A DNA stretch of 64,000 bases, from positions 578,501-642,500 of the forward strand of contig JAPMOS010000013.1 of the NCBI GenBank assembly GCA_027972325.1. Reading direction: 5' to 3'. The translations under genes and the position numbers were made by a program. Positions 44,796 to 63,506 of this stretch are shown here, one piece after another (within the stretch, counting starts at the first letter, position 1; each line of letters opens with the position of its first letter). The notes under the pieces were generated by a model. That model was given only the letters and a program-made list of their open reading frames with translations. It was not told where the DNA came from and made no database searches. The DNA comes from Paratrimastix pyriformis. Its lineage: Eukaryota > Preaxostyla > Paratrimastigidae.

Positions 44796-45930
44796 GCAGC
44801 CCCCCTTTGTACAGAAGTCGGTCCGAGCCGACAGGTCAACGTCAAGAAGCAGCCGCAATCTGCCCGCGCTCTTCCCCGGGGCCATCGTGAGGAGCGCATT
44901 CGTTGCCCGAGGGGCCCCAAAGGGAAAGGGGGCAACGGAAAGGGCAACGGATCAAGGAGCATGGGATCGGCAAGTTCCACCGGAGGTACGCGAAGGCGAG
45001 GTGGAGGGATGGAGGGGATGGAGCCCGGATGGGAAGGAGAGTGGCACGAAAGAAAGAAAGTCGTCAAAAAAGGCGGAAGAAGGGGAGCGAGAAAAACCGC
45101 CGACGTCGTCTTTTTGTCGTTGAGTTCGTGCACGAGGAGCGGCCTGAGCGGCCTTTCTTGGACGGAGGAGGAGGAGGAGGAGAAAGCGGAACGAAAAAAG
45201 CAGAAGAAAACTTGGGTCGTGCAACCCTCCTGGGAACTCGGACTCAGGGCCAGCAGAACAGCGGAGCCAGAAAGAAACCTCGACGCGCCATGAGCACGAC
45301 AGGAACACGAACACGAACACGCCACGACAGGAACACGACAGGAACACGACAGGAACACGACAGGAACACGACACGACAACGCCGAGAGAAAAGGGAAGGC
45401 GAAAGGAAGGCGAAAGGAAGGCGAAAGGAAGGCGAAAGGAAGGCGAAAGGAAGGCGAAAGGCGAAAGGCGAAAGGCGAAAGGCGAAAGGCGAAAGGCGAA
45501 AGGAGAAAGGAACGAAACGAGCGAAACGAAAGCGAAGGGGCGGCAAAGAGAGAACCGGGTGGGAGGGACCGGGGGGAGAGGGTGGGAGACCGGGGTGGGA
45601 GTGGGGGACCGGGGGTGGGAGACCGGGGGTGGGAGACCGGGGGGGTGGGAGACCGGGGGGTGGGAGACCGGGGGTGGGAGACCGGGGGTGGGGAGACCGG
45701 GGGGTGGGGAGACCGGGGGAGTGGGGAGACCGGTGAGGGTGGCATGAGAAATTGATGGGCCGAGTGAGGGCCGATGGGCCAGCAGCCAGCCACCGAGCTG
45801 AGCTGAGCTGAGCTGAGCTGAGCTGGAGGAGGCGATCGGCCCGGGCGGCATGAAGCCATGAAGGCATGAAGGCGTGAAGACATCAAGGCATGAAGACATC
45901 AAAACATGAAGACATCAAGACATGAAGACA
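44796..45930. other. Intergenic low-complexity region
   Basis: Between convergent genes. It holds a GAACACGACAG array (about 45300-45380), a GGCGAAA/GGAAGGCGAAA array (about 45395-45510), a GGGTGGGAGACCGG array (about 45575-45735), six AGCTG pentamers (about 45795) and CATGAAGACATCAAG repeats (about 45860-45930). The long minus-strand open frames here have repeat-driven composition, and no gene is supported. Confidence 0.65.
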
Positions 45931-48900
45931 TCAAGGGGCGGGCATGCCAGGCCAGTAGTACACGGGGGTCGCGGCCCAGCAGAAGAACAACGACCGCGGG
46001 TTGAGCAGCTTCTTGATCAGGTACGTGCCCACCTACACGCCACACCGCCGCCCCCGCCCCAGCCGCCGCCGCGCCGCCGCCCAGGATGGGGAATGGGATC
46101 AGGGAGAGAAGTATCGCCAGCCGGACAGCCGTGAGGATCCGGGCCCAGGCGCGGGTGCAAGAAGGAATGCCGGGTGGGGATAGGGGCGGACCCAGTTGGA
46201 CATGAAGAAGAACAGGCCCGCCAGCAGCAGGAAGCGGCCCGTCTTCATGTCGAAGAACCGGTCGGCCATGGTCACCGCCTCGGGGCCGCAGTACTCCTCG
46301 CGGGGCCGCCAGGGGCCTTCCTCCGACCGGCCGAGGGCCCACCGGCGCGGCCGCGCTTGAACCAGGGCGCCCCCGGTCAACTGGTCACCCCCGGTCAACT
46401 GGTCACCCACGCCGGTCGGCCCCTCGTCACGGCCCGGTGGAGCCGGCGGGGAGTCGGGTGGACTGACGGCCAGCGGCAGGCTCGAGGCGGGCCAAGGTGC
46501 GGGTTCGGGCTGCTGCTGCGGGGCCAGCGCCTCGGGGCCCAGCTCGGGGCCGTCGCAGTCCGGGGCCTCGCCGACCGGAGGGGCGGGTATCGAGAGGGCC
46601 CGGGTCATACCCGCCAACGCCAAGGACTGGCTGCCCCGGTGGCGGGCCGAGAGCAGCGGGATGGGCGAGCTCATGGCCGAGGGGCACGAGAGGGCCGAGG
46701 TCGAGGCGGGGTCGGGGCATGCCGGCCCGGCGAGGGCCCCCAGGTCGAGCACAGAGGGCCGGTCCGCCCCCGTCCCCTGGGCGCACCAAGGGTCGGAAGG
46801 GGCCGACGACAGACTGCTGGTGTGGCTGGGCGACCCGAAGGGGTCCGGCGAGGGCAACGCCGTCAGTGGGCTGTTGTCCCCGAGCCTGAGGAAGGCCCCC
46901 GGGGGGCCGCCGATGGGCGGGGGCGGCGGCGACATGCCCACCAGCAGCCGCACCGAGGACGGGGAGCGGGCCGAGCGGTCCTCCTCGGCGGGCGGCCCCA
47001 GAGCGGGCGGGGAGAGCAGCGAGGGCCTCACGACGAAGGTGCCCGGCGCAAAGGGCGACACCGGAGGGTCCCCCAGAGGGGCGGGGCCGGCGAGGGCCAG
47101 GGGCGGGATGGTGCCGATGGCCCGGGGGATGGGGAGGGTCAGGCCGTGCAGCTCTGGCGGCTGACCGTGCGGGGAGTAGGAGGAGGAAGAGGAGGAAGAG
47201 GAGCCCAGAACGGGGGCGGGCCGAGGGGCTGGAGGAGGCGGATCCCGGGTGTCGGCTTCGCTGGGCCGGCTCTGGGTCGGCGTGGCCTTCCCCGTGGCCT
47301 TCCCCGTGGCCTGCTTGCCCTTTCTGCCCTTTCTGCCCTTCTTGCCCGTGTCTGCACCCTTGCCCTTGCCCTTGCTCTTGGCGGCTGTGGCCTTGGTCTT
47401 GTCTTTGGCCTTCTTCCCCTTGGGGTCCTTCGGTCGCTTGCGGGACGGCGCGGCGAGGCCGGCGGCCCCGTCGATCGTCTGTCGGGCCGCCGCGTCCCGC
47501 TCCCGCTCACGAATGGGGAGCCGCCCGGCCCCGGGGCTGGCGGGGCTGGCGGGGCTGGCGCGGTGGTGGCCGCTGGTGTGGCGGCCCGTGCCCAGCGGGA
47601 TGCCCCAGAAGGTGCGCGGGTGGCCCTCGAACCAGAGCACCACGCAGAGGTCCCCCACCAGGGCCACGGCCACCTGGAGCAGCGACCGGGCCAGCATGTC
47701 GGGCTTCCACCACCACGAGCGGTCCCACATCTTGCTGCCGTCGTCCGGGTCGACCAGCCCGAAGAAGACCATCAGGCAGGACGTGATCACGATCGACGAG
47801 AAGTCTGCACACCACCCACACCCGACCACCCACGCCCACCCACGCCCACCCACACCCACACCCACACCCAGCCACAAACCGCCGGTGGAGCAGCGTGAAC
47901 GGGCCGAGGGGCCGAGGGGCCGAGGGGCCGAGTGGGTCGGGATGGGCACGATCAGAGGCCGGGTGCGGACCGTAGCACAGGTCCATGAGGAGCACGTCGT
48001 ACTTGATCTTGGCCATCCGGCTCAGCATCCGCTCCTCCCGGGGGACCGTGTCCCCCCCGGGGGGCAGCCGGTCCGTCACCCGGGCTACCCACACCCCAGC
48101 CACCCCATGCGCGCAGCAGGGCCGCGTGAAGGAGACGCCCCCGCGGACGGGACGGGACGGGGACGGGGACGGGACGGGACGGGACGGGACGGGGACGGGG
48201 ACGGGACGGGACGGGACGGGACGGGACGGGACGGGACGGGGACGGGACGGGGACGGGGACGGGGACGGGGACGGGGACGGGGACGGGGACGGGGACGGGG
48301 ACGGGGACGGGGACGGGGACGGGGACGGGACGGGGACGGGACGGGGACGGGGACGGGACGGGACGGGACGGGACGGGACGGGACGGGACGGGACGGGACG
48401 GGACGGGGACGGGGACGGGGACGGGGACGGGACGGGACGGGGGGGGGGGGGCGGACTGGGAAGATGCGGCGCCTCCACTGGGTCCATTGGCGCCGCACGA
48501 AGCAGAGGGACCAGTCGCTCAGGGCGGTGCTGGCCACGTCGAGGGCCGTCGTCAGCACACAGGCCAGCAGCAGGTACCAGATCGAGTCCAGCCGCGAGTA
48601 GAAGGCCCGCCCCGTGGTGGTCTCCAGGGCGGCCAGGGGCGCGATCAGAACCTGCCCCACCGCCATCACCACCACCATCACCACCGCCATCCCCACCGCC
48701 ATCCCCACCACCAACCGCGATCCAGTCGCCGGATTGAGTCGATGAGAGGCGGTTCGAAAGGCCACGGGCTGGAGAAGCCAGACCCAGACGCCGTTGGGGT
48801 CCATGGTGAGCTCGGGGGGCTGGCAGCTCTGATCGGGAGGCGGCTCCTTGCGGGCCGTGGATGACGGAGAAGAGGCCAGCGTCGAGCTCTCGTCCGCCCA

Positions 48901-50451
48901 GCAGCGGCCCCCCGGTCCGCTTGGGCCCGTGAGGGCAGGTGAGGGCGATGCGGAGGGCTGCTGCAGGTCGGCGCCGAGGGTCGGGTCGAAGGGGTCGGCG
49001 GGAGTGTCGAGGGTGGTGGTGGCGGCGGCGGCGGGGGCGGTGTTCTCGAGGCCCCCGTCGACCGGGACGACCACCTCCGAGGCCACGGCGAGGTGGACCC
49101 GCACAGGGGCGGCCGCCTCCGATTGGGCGGGGGCCTGGGGGCTGCCCGGACGGGGGGCATCCCGGTGGGCGAGGAGGCGCCGGCGGTGGGTCAGCATGGC
49201 CGGGGTCGAGGAGGGCGTCGAGGTGGCCGAGGGGAGTGGCGACGATGGCGACGAGGCCACCGGGTCGGTCTCCGATGCGGCGGTCGAGCCCTCGGTCACT
49301 AGGCAGGTGGCGGTGGCCTCCGACGGGGCGCCGGTGGTGGCGAGCGGGAGCACGTCCGCGGTGGCCCGGTCGGCCTGGTCGAGGACCGAAAAAAGCGCCG
49401 CCGAGGGCTGGCCGGCCAGCTGGGCCTCGGGTGTGGGGGTGGCCTCGCTCATCTGCGGGGTGGGGGCATCGGTGGAGACGGTGCGTGCCCCCTTGAAGGT
49501 CTGGGTCAGGTCGGGGTGGGCCCGGGAGAGGCAGTAGTACGAGGCGCGCCGAGAGAGCAGCCGGGCCACGCTGAAGATGAGCGGGTGCCCGAACATCCGG
49601 AACAATGTGGGCAGGATGGTGCTGGTGGTGGTCGCGTGCCTAGACGCCGCCGGAAACTACATCGAGGTGGTAAGGGGATGGGCTGTACAAACCAGGGTAC
49701 CACGAAGCTGTCGTAGAGATAGAGGATGATCACGAGAAGCAGCAAAGGGGTCTGAAAGATCACTCCGAAGAGAAAACCGCGGTGCACCTTCGTTGAAAGA
49801 TGCAGAGCAAGGGTGAGGGAGGAGATCACACAGGGCAGGTAGGTGCCGGCCAAGGCCAAAGGGTTACTCAGACGCGCCGCAAAGTATTGCGCACACGAGA
49901 CATGCCATAACGGGAGAATGGTGAAGAGGAAGACAATGAGTGAAAGGGCAACACGATGCATGCCCTGTGATAGAGAGCGTGGAGGGTGATTCAAGAACGA
50001 CGACTTTTTCGACCTTCCAACCGAAACACACGACAGCTTGGTAAATTGCCGAAAGGGAAACAGTTGGCGAATACAACGAGATGTTCACTTCAGCGAAGAT
50101 GATATCAGCGAGGGACGTGGGCATGGCTAAAGGAATGGTCGTGAAGGCGCCAGTCCCGAGAAGCGCCAGACTTTCCCTCGCAATATAAAAGCGATATGGT
50201 CCGAGAGCGAGAACATAAGTGAAAATGGTCAGGACAATTGAAAAGACTGATATACAAAAGAGTGCCTTGCGGAAGAAGAGCAGGACCCTCCGGAGCCTTC
50301 CCTGGACTCTCTCTGGTTGGACCGCGGCGGACTGTCGAGGCAGGAGCGTCCCCGTGTAAGATTTGGCACGAGAAAAGATGTCACGGGGTGTTTGCGGTGT
50401 GGGCCGGCAGTTCCTGGTACAGGAGCGCGTCTTTTGCCGAGTGGGGGCCAT
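45931..50451 (-). CDS. Multipass membrane protein with long disordered loops, unidentified
   Basis: Starts at ATG 50449-50451 with a basic cytosolic-looking N-terminus ([15 protein letters not shown]). Hydrophobic segments follow: [137 protein letters not shown] and [11 protein letters not shown]. The last exon ends [25 protein letters not shown] and TGA 45931-45933. There are thus about nine or ten candidate membrane helices. Two long loops are disordered: a Ser/Pro/Ala loop (about 48750-49480) and a loop with a Lys-rich block ([19 protein letters not shown] near 47380). The intron between RRIFP and the next helix (donor GTCCGCC) holds the GGGAC repeat. No family was recognised. Several exon joins are inferred only from hydrophobic continuity. 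Confidence 0.6.
48147..48440. repeat. GGGAC/GGGGAC array in intron
   Basis: About 290 bp of mixed GGGAC and GGGGAC units in an intron of the multipass membrane protein gene. Confidence 0.92.
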
Positions 50452-50742
50452 CGTGCGTCAAATATAACATGTTCAAAAGAAAACGTACAATCACAGGTGA
50501 AATGAAACTAAAACGGAATCGAGTCAGATCATCAGATCGGAACAAAAAAGAAAGGCGTGCTCTCCACCAGCTGCGTTCTGATGGTTCTTGTACATCCAGC
50601 CTTGCCTTGCCCCTTGCCTCCAGGGGCTTTTCCCTGGCCAGTCCTTGTCGGCACATGAGACTCTGGGGTTGGTCGCACCGCTGGCCCTGTTGTGCCATTC
50701 GATGGGAGCAGGTCACAAAAGAAGGTCAATGCAGGCCACCCC

Positions 50743-52227
50743 TCAGAGGAATGGCCGCAATCGGACTGGATCGAGGACAGGCACCTGCACGGATTTGATG
50801 AAGGTTTGGGCCTCGCCCAGCTGGCGGTGGGCGGGGTGGGCCAGGCTGCAGAACCGGGTCGGAGGATGCCAAAGAAGAAAGAAGGTCAGCCGGCGGTGGC
50901 GGCAGATGGTGGGCGGGGATGGGCGGGGGTGGGTGGGGGTTGGTCGACCAGACCAGTGCTTCTCGAGGAGCCTGGCGTTTCCGCCCCAGCCCAGGTCGGC
51001 GTGGTGCCGCAGATGGGGCCGTTCTGTTCCGAAAGAACCCGCGGGGGGGGGGGGGGGGGGGGGGGGGACGAACACAGGCAGGGAGGAGATGACCACCTCG
51101 GGCATTTGCGCCCCGCGCGTGCCATCGTGTGTGTGTCATCGCGTGTCCGTGTGAGCCTGCGCCGCGCGTGCCGATGCGCTGGCGTTTGCAAGGGGTTTGA
51201 GGCAGGATACACAGGGGTGGCGTGGAGGCACCCTCCAAGGGTCGTGGTCAAGCGGCACCACCGGCAAACAGTCGCATGCAAACGGTGAACAAGAGTCGCC
51301 TCGGGCGGCAAACATCCCATCCCTGCGGGACCTCCGGATGGCCGAGCCCCCATCCCTCGGGCGGCGGCCCGTACGGACCCTCAGGGCCGAAGAGCGTGAC
51401 CTCCCTGCTGGGCCGGGTTGGGGAGGGGTGGCTCGCCTTGGGCGGGCTGTGCAGGAACTCGGGGACCGAGCTCCGCAGATGCGACGGGACCGGCTTGGGC
51501 GGGGCGTCGCAGTGCGGGACGAGCGGCGGCGGAAGAGGGGCGAGGAGGCGCGGAAGGACCGACGCCGAGCGCACCGTGGAGGCAGACGGTGCGGAGTGGT
51601 GCATGTGGGGCGTCATCGCGGGCCGGGCTGCCAGGGGAAGGCCGCCGACGGAGGGGAACAAACAAAGGGCATATGGGAACAAACAAATGGCGATGGGCTG
51701 GAGGGCTGAGAACCGCCCCAGAGATCGGCTCCTGTGGCGGGGGGCTCGACGCAGACCAAGCCCTCTGGCCTGGGCTTCCCGCTGGACCTCGCTCACGGCC
51801 TCCCGCATGAAGAGCGTGTCCGTCTCGGCCAGCTGGTCCCGCAGGTAGGCGCTCCCCATGAAGAAACTGGCGCACCCAGGGTCGAGCAGTGCGTTGTACA
51901 CGGGGATTGGTGAAGGAGATGTGTCGAAGGCCGGCTTGGAGCGCGGGGGAGGAGAGGATGTCCGGAGCAGCGGGAAACGAGAACGATGAGCCATCACGGG
52001 GGGAGAGAAGGAGCGCAGGCTTCGAGTTCCGGGAGTCATGGCCACCAGGTGGCGCCGTCCTGAAAGCTTGGGAGATGGAAGCACACCCTCAATAGGAAAG
52101 GAGCTGGGGGGCCGCTGCTGCGTATGCATGATGAGGGGAACTGGGCATGCAGCCCTTGGGTTGTTGAGGGCTCTCGCAAAAATTGATCATCAAACGAAAG
52201 CGCGCCCGAGCGGGCGTTGTGCTCCAT
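50743..52227 (-). CDS. Unidentified protein with helical C-terminal half
   Basis: Proposed start ATG 52225-52227 (MEHNARSGALSFDDQFLRE), 72 bp from the divergent gene to the right. Later open segments on the same strand read PSPIPVYNALLDPG, MGSAYLRDQLAETDTLFMRE and AVSEVQREAQARG, which look like genuine helical protein. A last exon reads FCSLAHPAHRQLGEAQTFIK and VQVPVLDPVRLRPFL before TGA 50743-50745. The middle (about 51040-51700) has a poly-G run (51041-51067), and reading frames there compete. The splice model is not resolved. No domain recognised. Confidence 0.4.
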
Positions 52228-52298
52228 TAAAGCCTCTCGATGTGCAGCAAACCCACCAACTAGATCTTTTCGCGCTCTCTCAGCGCCTCTCCTTGTTG

Positions 52299-53915
52299 AT
52301 GATGCATGCGGAGAGCCACATCTTTCACGAGACCTCCATTTCCGAAGACGAGTGCTCAGATGTCTTCTCACATACCCACCCCACACGTGAGAGCGACATT
52401 ATTGAATCGGTTCGTTTTTGAATGTTTTCCCCCCTCATTTTATTGTTGGGCTCGCTCAGGACCTCGTTGTGACGTCCCTCACGCCTCGTGCGAGCCTCCC
52501 GCCCGCCCCTCCTTGTTCCCCCATGGCAGTCCAGGGCGGTGGCAGTGGGTGGGGAGACAGTGAGCCCGCTGGACCGTGGGGGGACGAGGCGGCGCTGGTC
52601 ATCCCGGGGCTGGCCGACATGCCCACCTCGGCCTCGCCGCCTCTGAGCCAGTCGCCCTCGGACTGCTCACTGGTGGATGCTGCCGCCCTCCACAGCCCGC
52701 CTCCGGTCCTGGCGCCGATGCGCCGGTCCCACTCGACCAACGCCATCGCCCAGCAGCAGCGCAGCAGCGCGGGCTCGCCGACGGCCTGCTTGGGGCGGTC
52801 CCCGTCGGCTGGGCGGTGCCTCTCGCCCTCGGCGGCTTTTTATACGACCAGCCCCCGCGGAGGGCCCGAGCACCCCGAACCCCGGTCGCCTCTGCTGGCC
52901 CTCCGGCACTCGCCCCTCGCGGTGGGCGGCCCGCTGCCGGCATCGGCCCTCCCCACCCCGGCCGTGCCGACGAGCCTGCCCCTGCCCCTGCCCCTGCCCG
53001 CGTTCCCAATGGCCTGCCTGCTGCCTCCGCCTGCGGAGATGCCCATCCGAATTGCCCCGGGACCGGCCACGAGCCCACCCCTTCCCGGCCTGCGGGTGCC
53101 CCCACCGGCCCCGCCGTCGCCCACCCCCTCGCACCGGTCCTCGTCCTCGGCCCCGCCGGCCCAGTCCCCCTGCGGGGCTCGCTCGGCCCTCCCGTCGCTC
53201 CTCGTGGCGGCCGCCCCGCCCCGGCTGGTCCCGGTGCGGATGGGGGGCTCCGTCCAGCTGCCGCCCCTCGGGACGCCGCCCCCCGACCCCGAGCGGGGCC
53301 CGGCCCCTCGCGGCACGCCCCCCTGCATCCGCCGGGCTCCGTCCCTCCCCGAGACTCATTCCAAGGTCGGTGGCCTGCCCCCCCTGCCGCTGACGCTGCT
53401 CTGTGGCCGGCACCCGGGGCGAGGCTTTGGTTCAATCGGGCTGGTCGGGTCGGCTGGGTGGCTTGCAGTCGTTCTCCTCGGCCCCTCCGGGCGGCGCGGT
53501 CCCCATCTGCGGCCCGGCCCGGGCCAGAGGCGGGGGGGCAGGGGGCAGCAGCCCGTGCTCGCCCGGGTCGCCCCTCTCGGGCCGCCTGCTGTCCCCCGTC
53601 CGCCACCTGGCCGGCCTCACGCCTGTCCGCCCCACGGCCATCGCCCAGCCCGCCTCGTCCGCCGCCTCGCCCCCGCGGCTGCGGCCGCCTCGCAGCTGCA
53701 GCGACGAGCCGGCCGGGGCGGACATGAGCCCGCTGGCGGCCTGGCTGCTGGGCAGGGCGGCTCCGTTGCCCCCCGAGGCGCCGCCCCCGGGGCCCCCGAG
53801 CCGGATCGAGGCGCCGCCCCCCGAGGCCGAGGCGGCCCAGTGGCAGGCGGGCATCCCGGAGGACATTCAGGAGGAGCTGCTCTTCTTCGGCTCGCCCACC
53901 CCCTCCCACCGCTGA
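52299..53915 (+). CDS. Disordered Ser/Pro/Ala-rich protein
   Basis: Exon 1 (from 52299) encodes MMHAESHIFHETSISEDECSD. A donor GTCTTCT and acceptor CAG near 52459 join in phase to DLVVTSLTPRASLPP. The body is low-complexity, with Ser/Pro clusters such as MRRSHSTNAIAQQQRSSAGS that resemble phosphorylation or 14-3-3-type sites. A second intron or frame change near 53365-53470 leads to the final exon, ending PEDIQEELLFFGSPTPSHR and TGA 53913-53915. No domain recognised. Composition suggests a regulatory, intrinsically disordered protein. Confidence 0.5.
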
Positions 53916-56253
<2,338 letters not shown>

Positions 56254-56479
56254 CCTTGCTACTGCTGCTGCTATTGTTGCTGCGGCTGCTCCGGCTCGAA
56301 CCCGTGCCTGTGTCCGCTTCGTGAAAGCTGCTGCTGCTGTGGCCGCAGCCAAAGCCCCTGCCCCGGTCCCTGCTCCTGCTCCTGTTCCTGCCCCAGCTGC
56401 TCCAGCTGTCCCGCTCCCGCCCCTTGCGCCCATGTCCCTGTCCCCGCCCCTGCTGCCGTCCCTGCTGCCGCTGCTGCCG

Positions 56480-61391
<4,912 letters not shown>

Positions 61392-61413
61392 TGTGTGTGT
61401 GTGTGTGTGTGTG

Positions 61414-61740
61414 GGGACTTTCCGGAATATGAGAGAAAGTTCCTATGTGACCGGCTTAGGCAGGGCCTTGCCCAACAGTGTACTGGTCGCCCAGCTTGGC
61501 CCCAAGGCCGAGAAGTTCTTCCACCTGGTGGGCGAGGCGCACCGCAAGGCCGAGCGGACCTTCAACCGCTCCTTCTGGCTGGCTCGCATTGACGCCACGC
61601 TGGCGCGCTGGGGTGCGGCGCTCGAGGAGACCTGGGCCAGGACGCCACCGCCCACCACAAGAGCACGGGCCTGGCATGCTTCAACGTGGCTCTCGACCAG
61701 CACAAGATGGCGAGCGACCCCAACGCCAAGATGGGCTAAA
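61414..61740 (+). pseudogene. Coding-like fragment of unknown origin
   Basis: Protein-like text is spread over more than one frame. DFPEYERKFLCDRLRQGLA is followed in another frame by LGPKAEKFFHLVGEAHRKAE and WLARIDATLARWGAALEE, then in a third by HHKSTGLACFNVALDQHKMA, ending in TAA 61737-61739. The codon use resembles local exons. The frame changes and position beside the retroelement suggest a broken gene piece, or exons whose introns I could not place. Confidence 0.3.
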
Positions 61741-62019
61741 ACGGTGAGTGGGGTAAAACCTTCTTTTGTCCCTTTTCTTGAAATGAATCCTCTTCTTTTC
61801 CTTTGTATCGTTCTCCTCTTCTCTTTCTCTCTCACTCTCTTTCTTTCTTCCCCCCCCCCCCCCCCCCCCCCCCTCGTTCTTCTCCGGCAATTGCCCCATT
61901 GTCCCCGGGCCAACACGTTTTTCCCCCTTTCCCCCGTTCCAAAAAGCAGACTTTGACAGACAGAAATAGCCACTACAACCCCCCGGTTAACCATTATTCA
62001 GTTAAGAGGTTTTGCGAAA
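61741..62019. other. Intergenic region with poly-C run
   Basis: T/C-rich sequence with a C run (61851-61873) upstream of the four-helix membrane protein. It probably includes that gene's promoter and leader; no element recognised. Confidence 0.4.
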
Positions 62020-63283
62020 ATGCCTGCTTTGGTCGACGACAAGAAATCAAAGATTGTTGCAGCTTTGTTGTGGTGCATCATTTTCCCGGGATCTCTGATT
62101 GTGATCCTCTACTTTGTCTGGAATTCTTGTTTGTTTGTTTGGAGTTCACACCTGTTTCTTGTTTGGGCCCTAGGTTCAAATGCTCGTTGGCTCTGCCGCT
62201 GCGGGTAAAGTGGGTGCGATTTCTGATAAAATTGTCACCAACGATACAGCTTCCGATCTCGGGGTGCAGAAGGGGAGAAGTCTGCGCGCATCCAATGACA
62301 CTTACGACCGTTTTGGTTTGTATTTAGTGGCCGAAATTGCTCATGTCTCGAGCGCTGTCGCTGTTTTCGCTCTCCTGATCGATTTGACCCTCCTCTTCAT
62401 CTTCCTGCCGTACATCAAGGTCCTAGAATGCCTTGTATTTGCTCCCCTCTGTTTTGCGCTTGCCGTTTTCTGTTTGATGGCATTATGTTGGTGGACTTTC
62501 CCGACCGCTACATGAGCTACTTTCCTGACTGACAAACTAGCTCATCATTTCCCTTCTTTCTTTCCCTCTCCAGAACTTCTGGTCCCGTTGCCCCACCGTG
62601 AAGAAGTGGTGCCACTGGATTTGTCTCGGCTTGATCGGTCTGTGTCTTCTTTCGGGTTGGCTCACCCTTTCTTTCTTCACGCAGCGATTTTCGGTGTCGG
62701 TTATTTGGTGTGCAACATTTATCAAATGGCCGTTGTTTTCGCGAAGAATATCAGCACTTGGAGCCAGGTCAGTTGCTCTTGTTTCCATCACCATTGGCTC
62801 ATTTTTTGGTTTTGTAGTGGTCCACCGATCTCTCGGCGTATCCGACTGCTTGCGCCGTTGCCAACCTCTTCATCACGTTGCTCATCTTCATCTTCATTCT
62901 CACCCCTGGCTTCTTCTTCCTCTACTTCAAGGTGTGCCCTCCCCCTTACCTCCGCCTTAGTCAACCACCCTTCTTCAGGTGCACTTCTTCTATGCTCTGA
63001 TGAAACGCTGGACTGACAAGAGCGCCGTTCTGGGGAAGGTCGGTTCTTTACTTCTTCTTCGAGCGCTCATTTCTTCTTGATTTAGGTCGCCACTGCGGCC
63101 TCGAACGCCCCGTACCTCTCTGGTTCTGCTGCCCTCGGTGCTCCGATCTCCGCAAATCCCGCGGCTGCCCCCCCTGCGTCAACTGGTTTGTCCCTCTCCT
63201 CCTTGATGTCGGCTCATCCCATTCCTAACCCCGACACAGGCAACCCCTTCAGCGAGCCCAGTGCTGCCGGCTCTGCAGTGTAA
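62020..63283 (+). CDS. Four-helix membrane protein with C-terminal NPF motif
   Basis: Eight exons: 62020-62115, 62174-62419, 62574-62637, 62685-62767, 62818-62931, 62979-63038, 63086-63185 and 63240-63283. They give 807 nt, 268 residues. Seven introns of 47-154 nt have donors GTCTGGA, GTCCTAG, GTCTGTG, GTCAGTT, GTGTGCC, GTCGGTT and GTTTGTC. Membrane segments: IVAALLWCIIFPGSLIVILY, AVFALLIDLTLLFIFLPYI, WICLGLIAIFGVGYLVCNIY and LFITLLIFIFILTPGFFFLY. The soluble loop after helix 1 has GKVGAISDKIV and a possible N-glycosylation site (NDT). The tail is Ala/Ser/Pro-rich with GNPFSEPS near the end. An NPF tripeptide is a common endocytic EH-domain ligand, as in SCAMP proteins, but the helices do not clearly match SCAMP. 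Family unassigned. Confidence 0.75.
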
Positions 63284-63506
63284 GCGTAGGCGTGTTCGAT
63301 GGCGTCGCCACCACAATAACTTGCGACGCCCTTCTGTTTTCTTTTGGGAGCCGGCCTTTTTTTTGGGGGGGTGGGTGGTTGATTTTGCGCACCAAGAAAA
63401 GTTTGGACCGCTTTCTTTCTCCGAACCGAGAACCGGGCCGGGTCACTGGGCTCACTGCCCGCGGTTGATCAGCCCGAAGACACCCTTTTTCCCCCCTTGC
63501 CTCTCA
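63284..63506. other. Short tandem intergenic gap
   Basis: 223 bp between two plus-strand genes, with a T-run and G-run near 63357-63367. Nothing else identified. Confidence 0.4.

Noticed and set aside
44462-45886. Minus-strand open frames of up to 474 codons
   Set aside because: They overlap the well-supported SPRY gene and then a block of simple repeats; composition follows the repeats.
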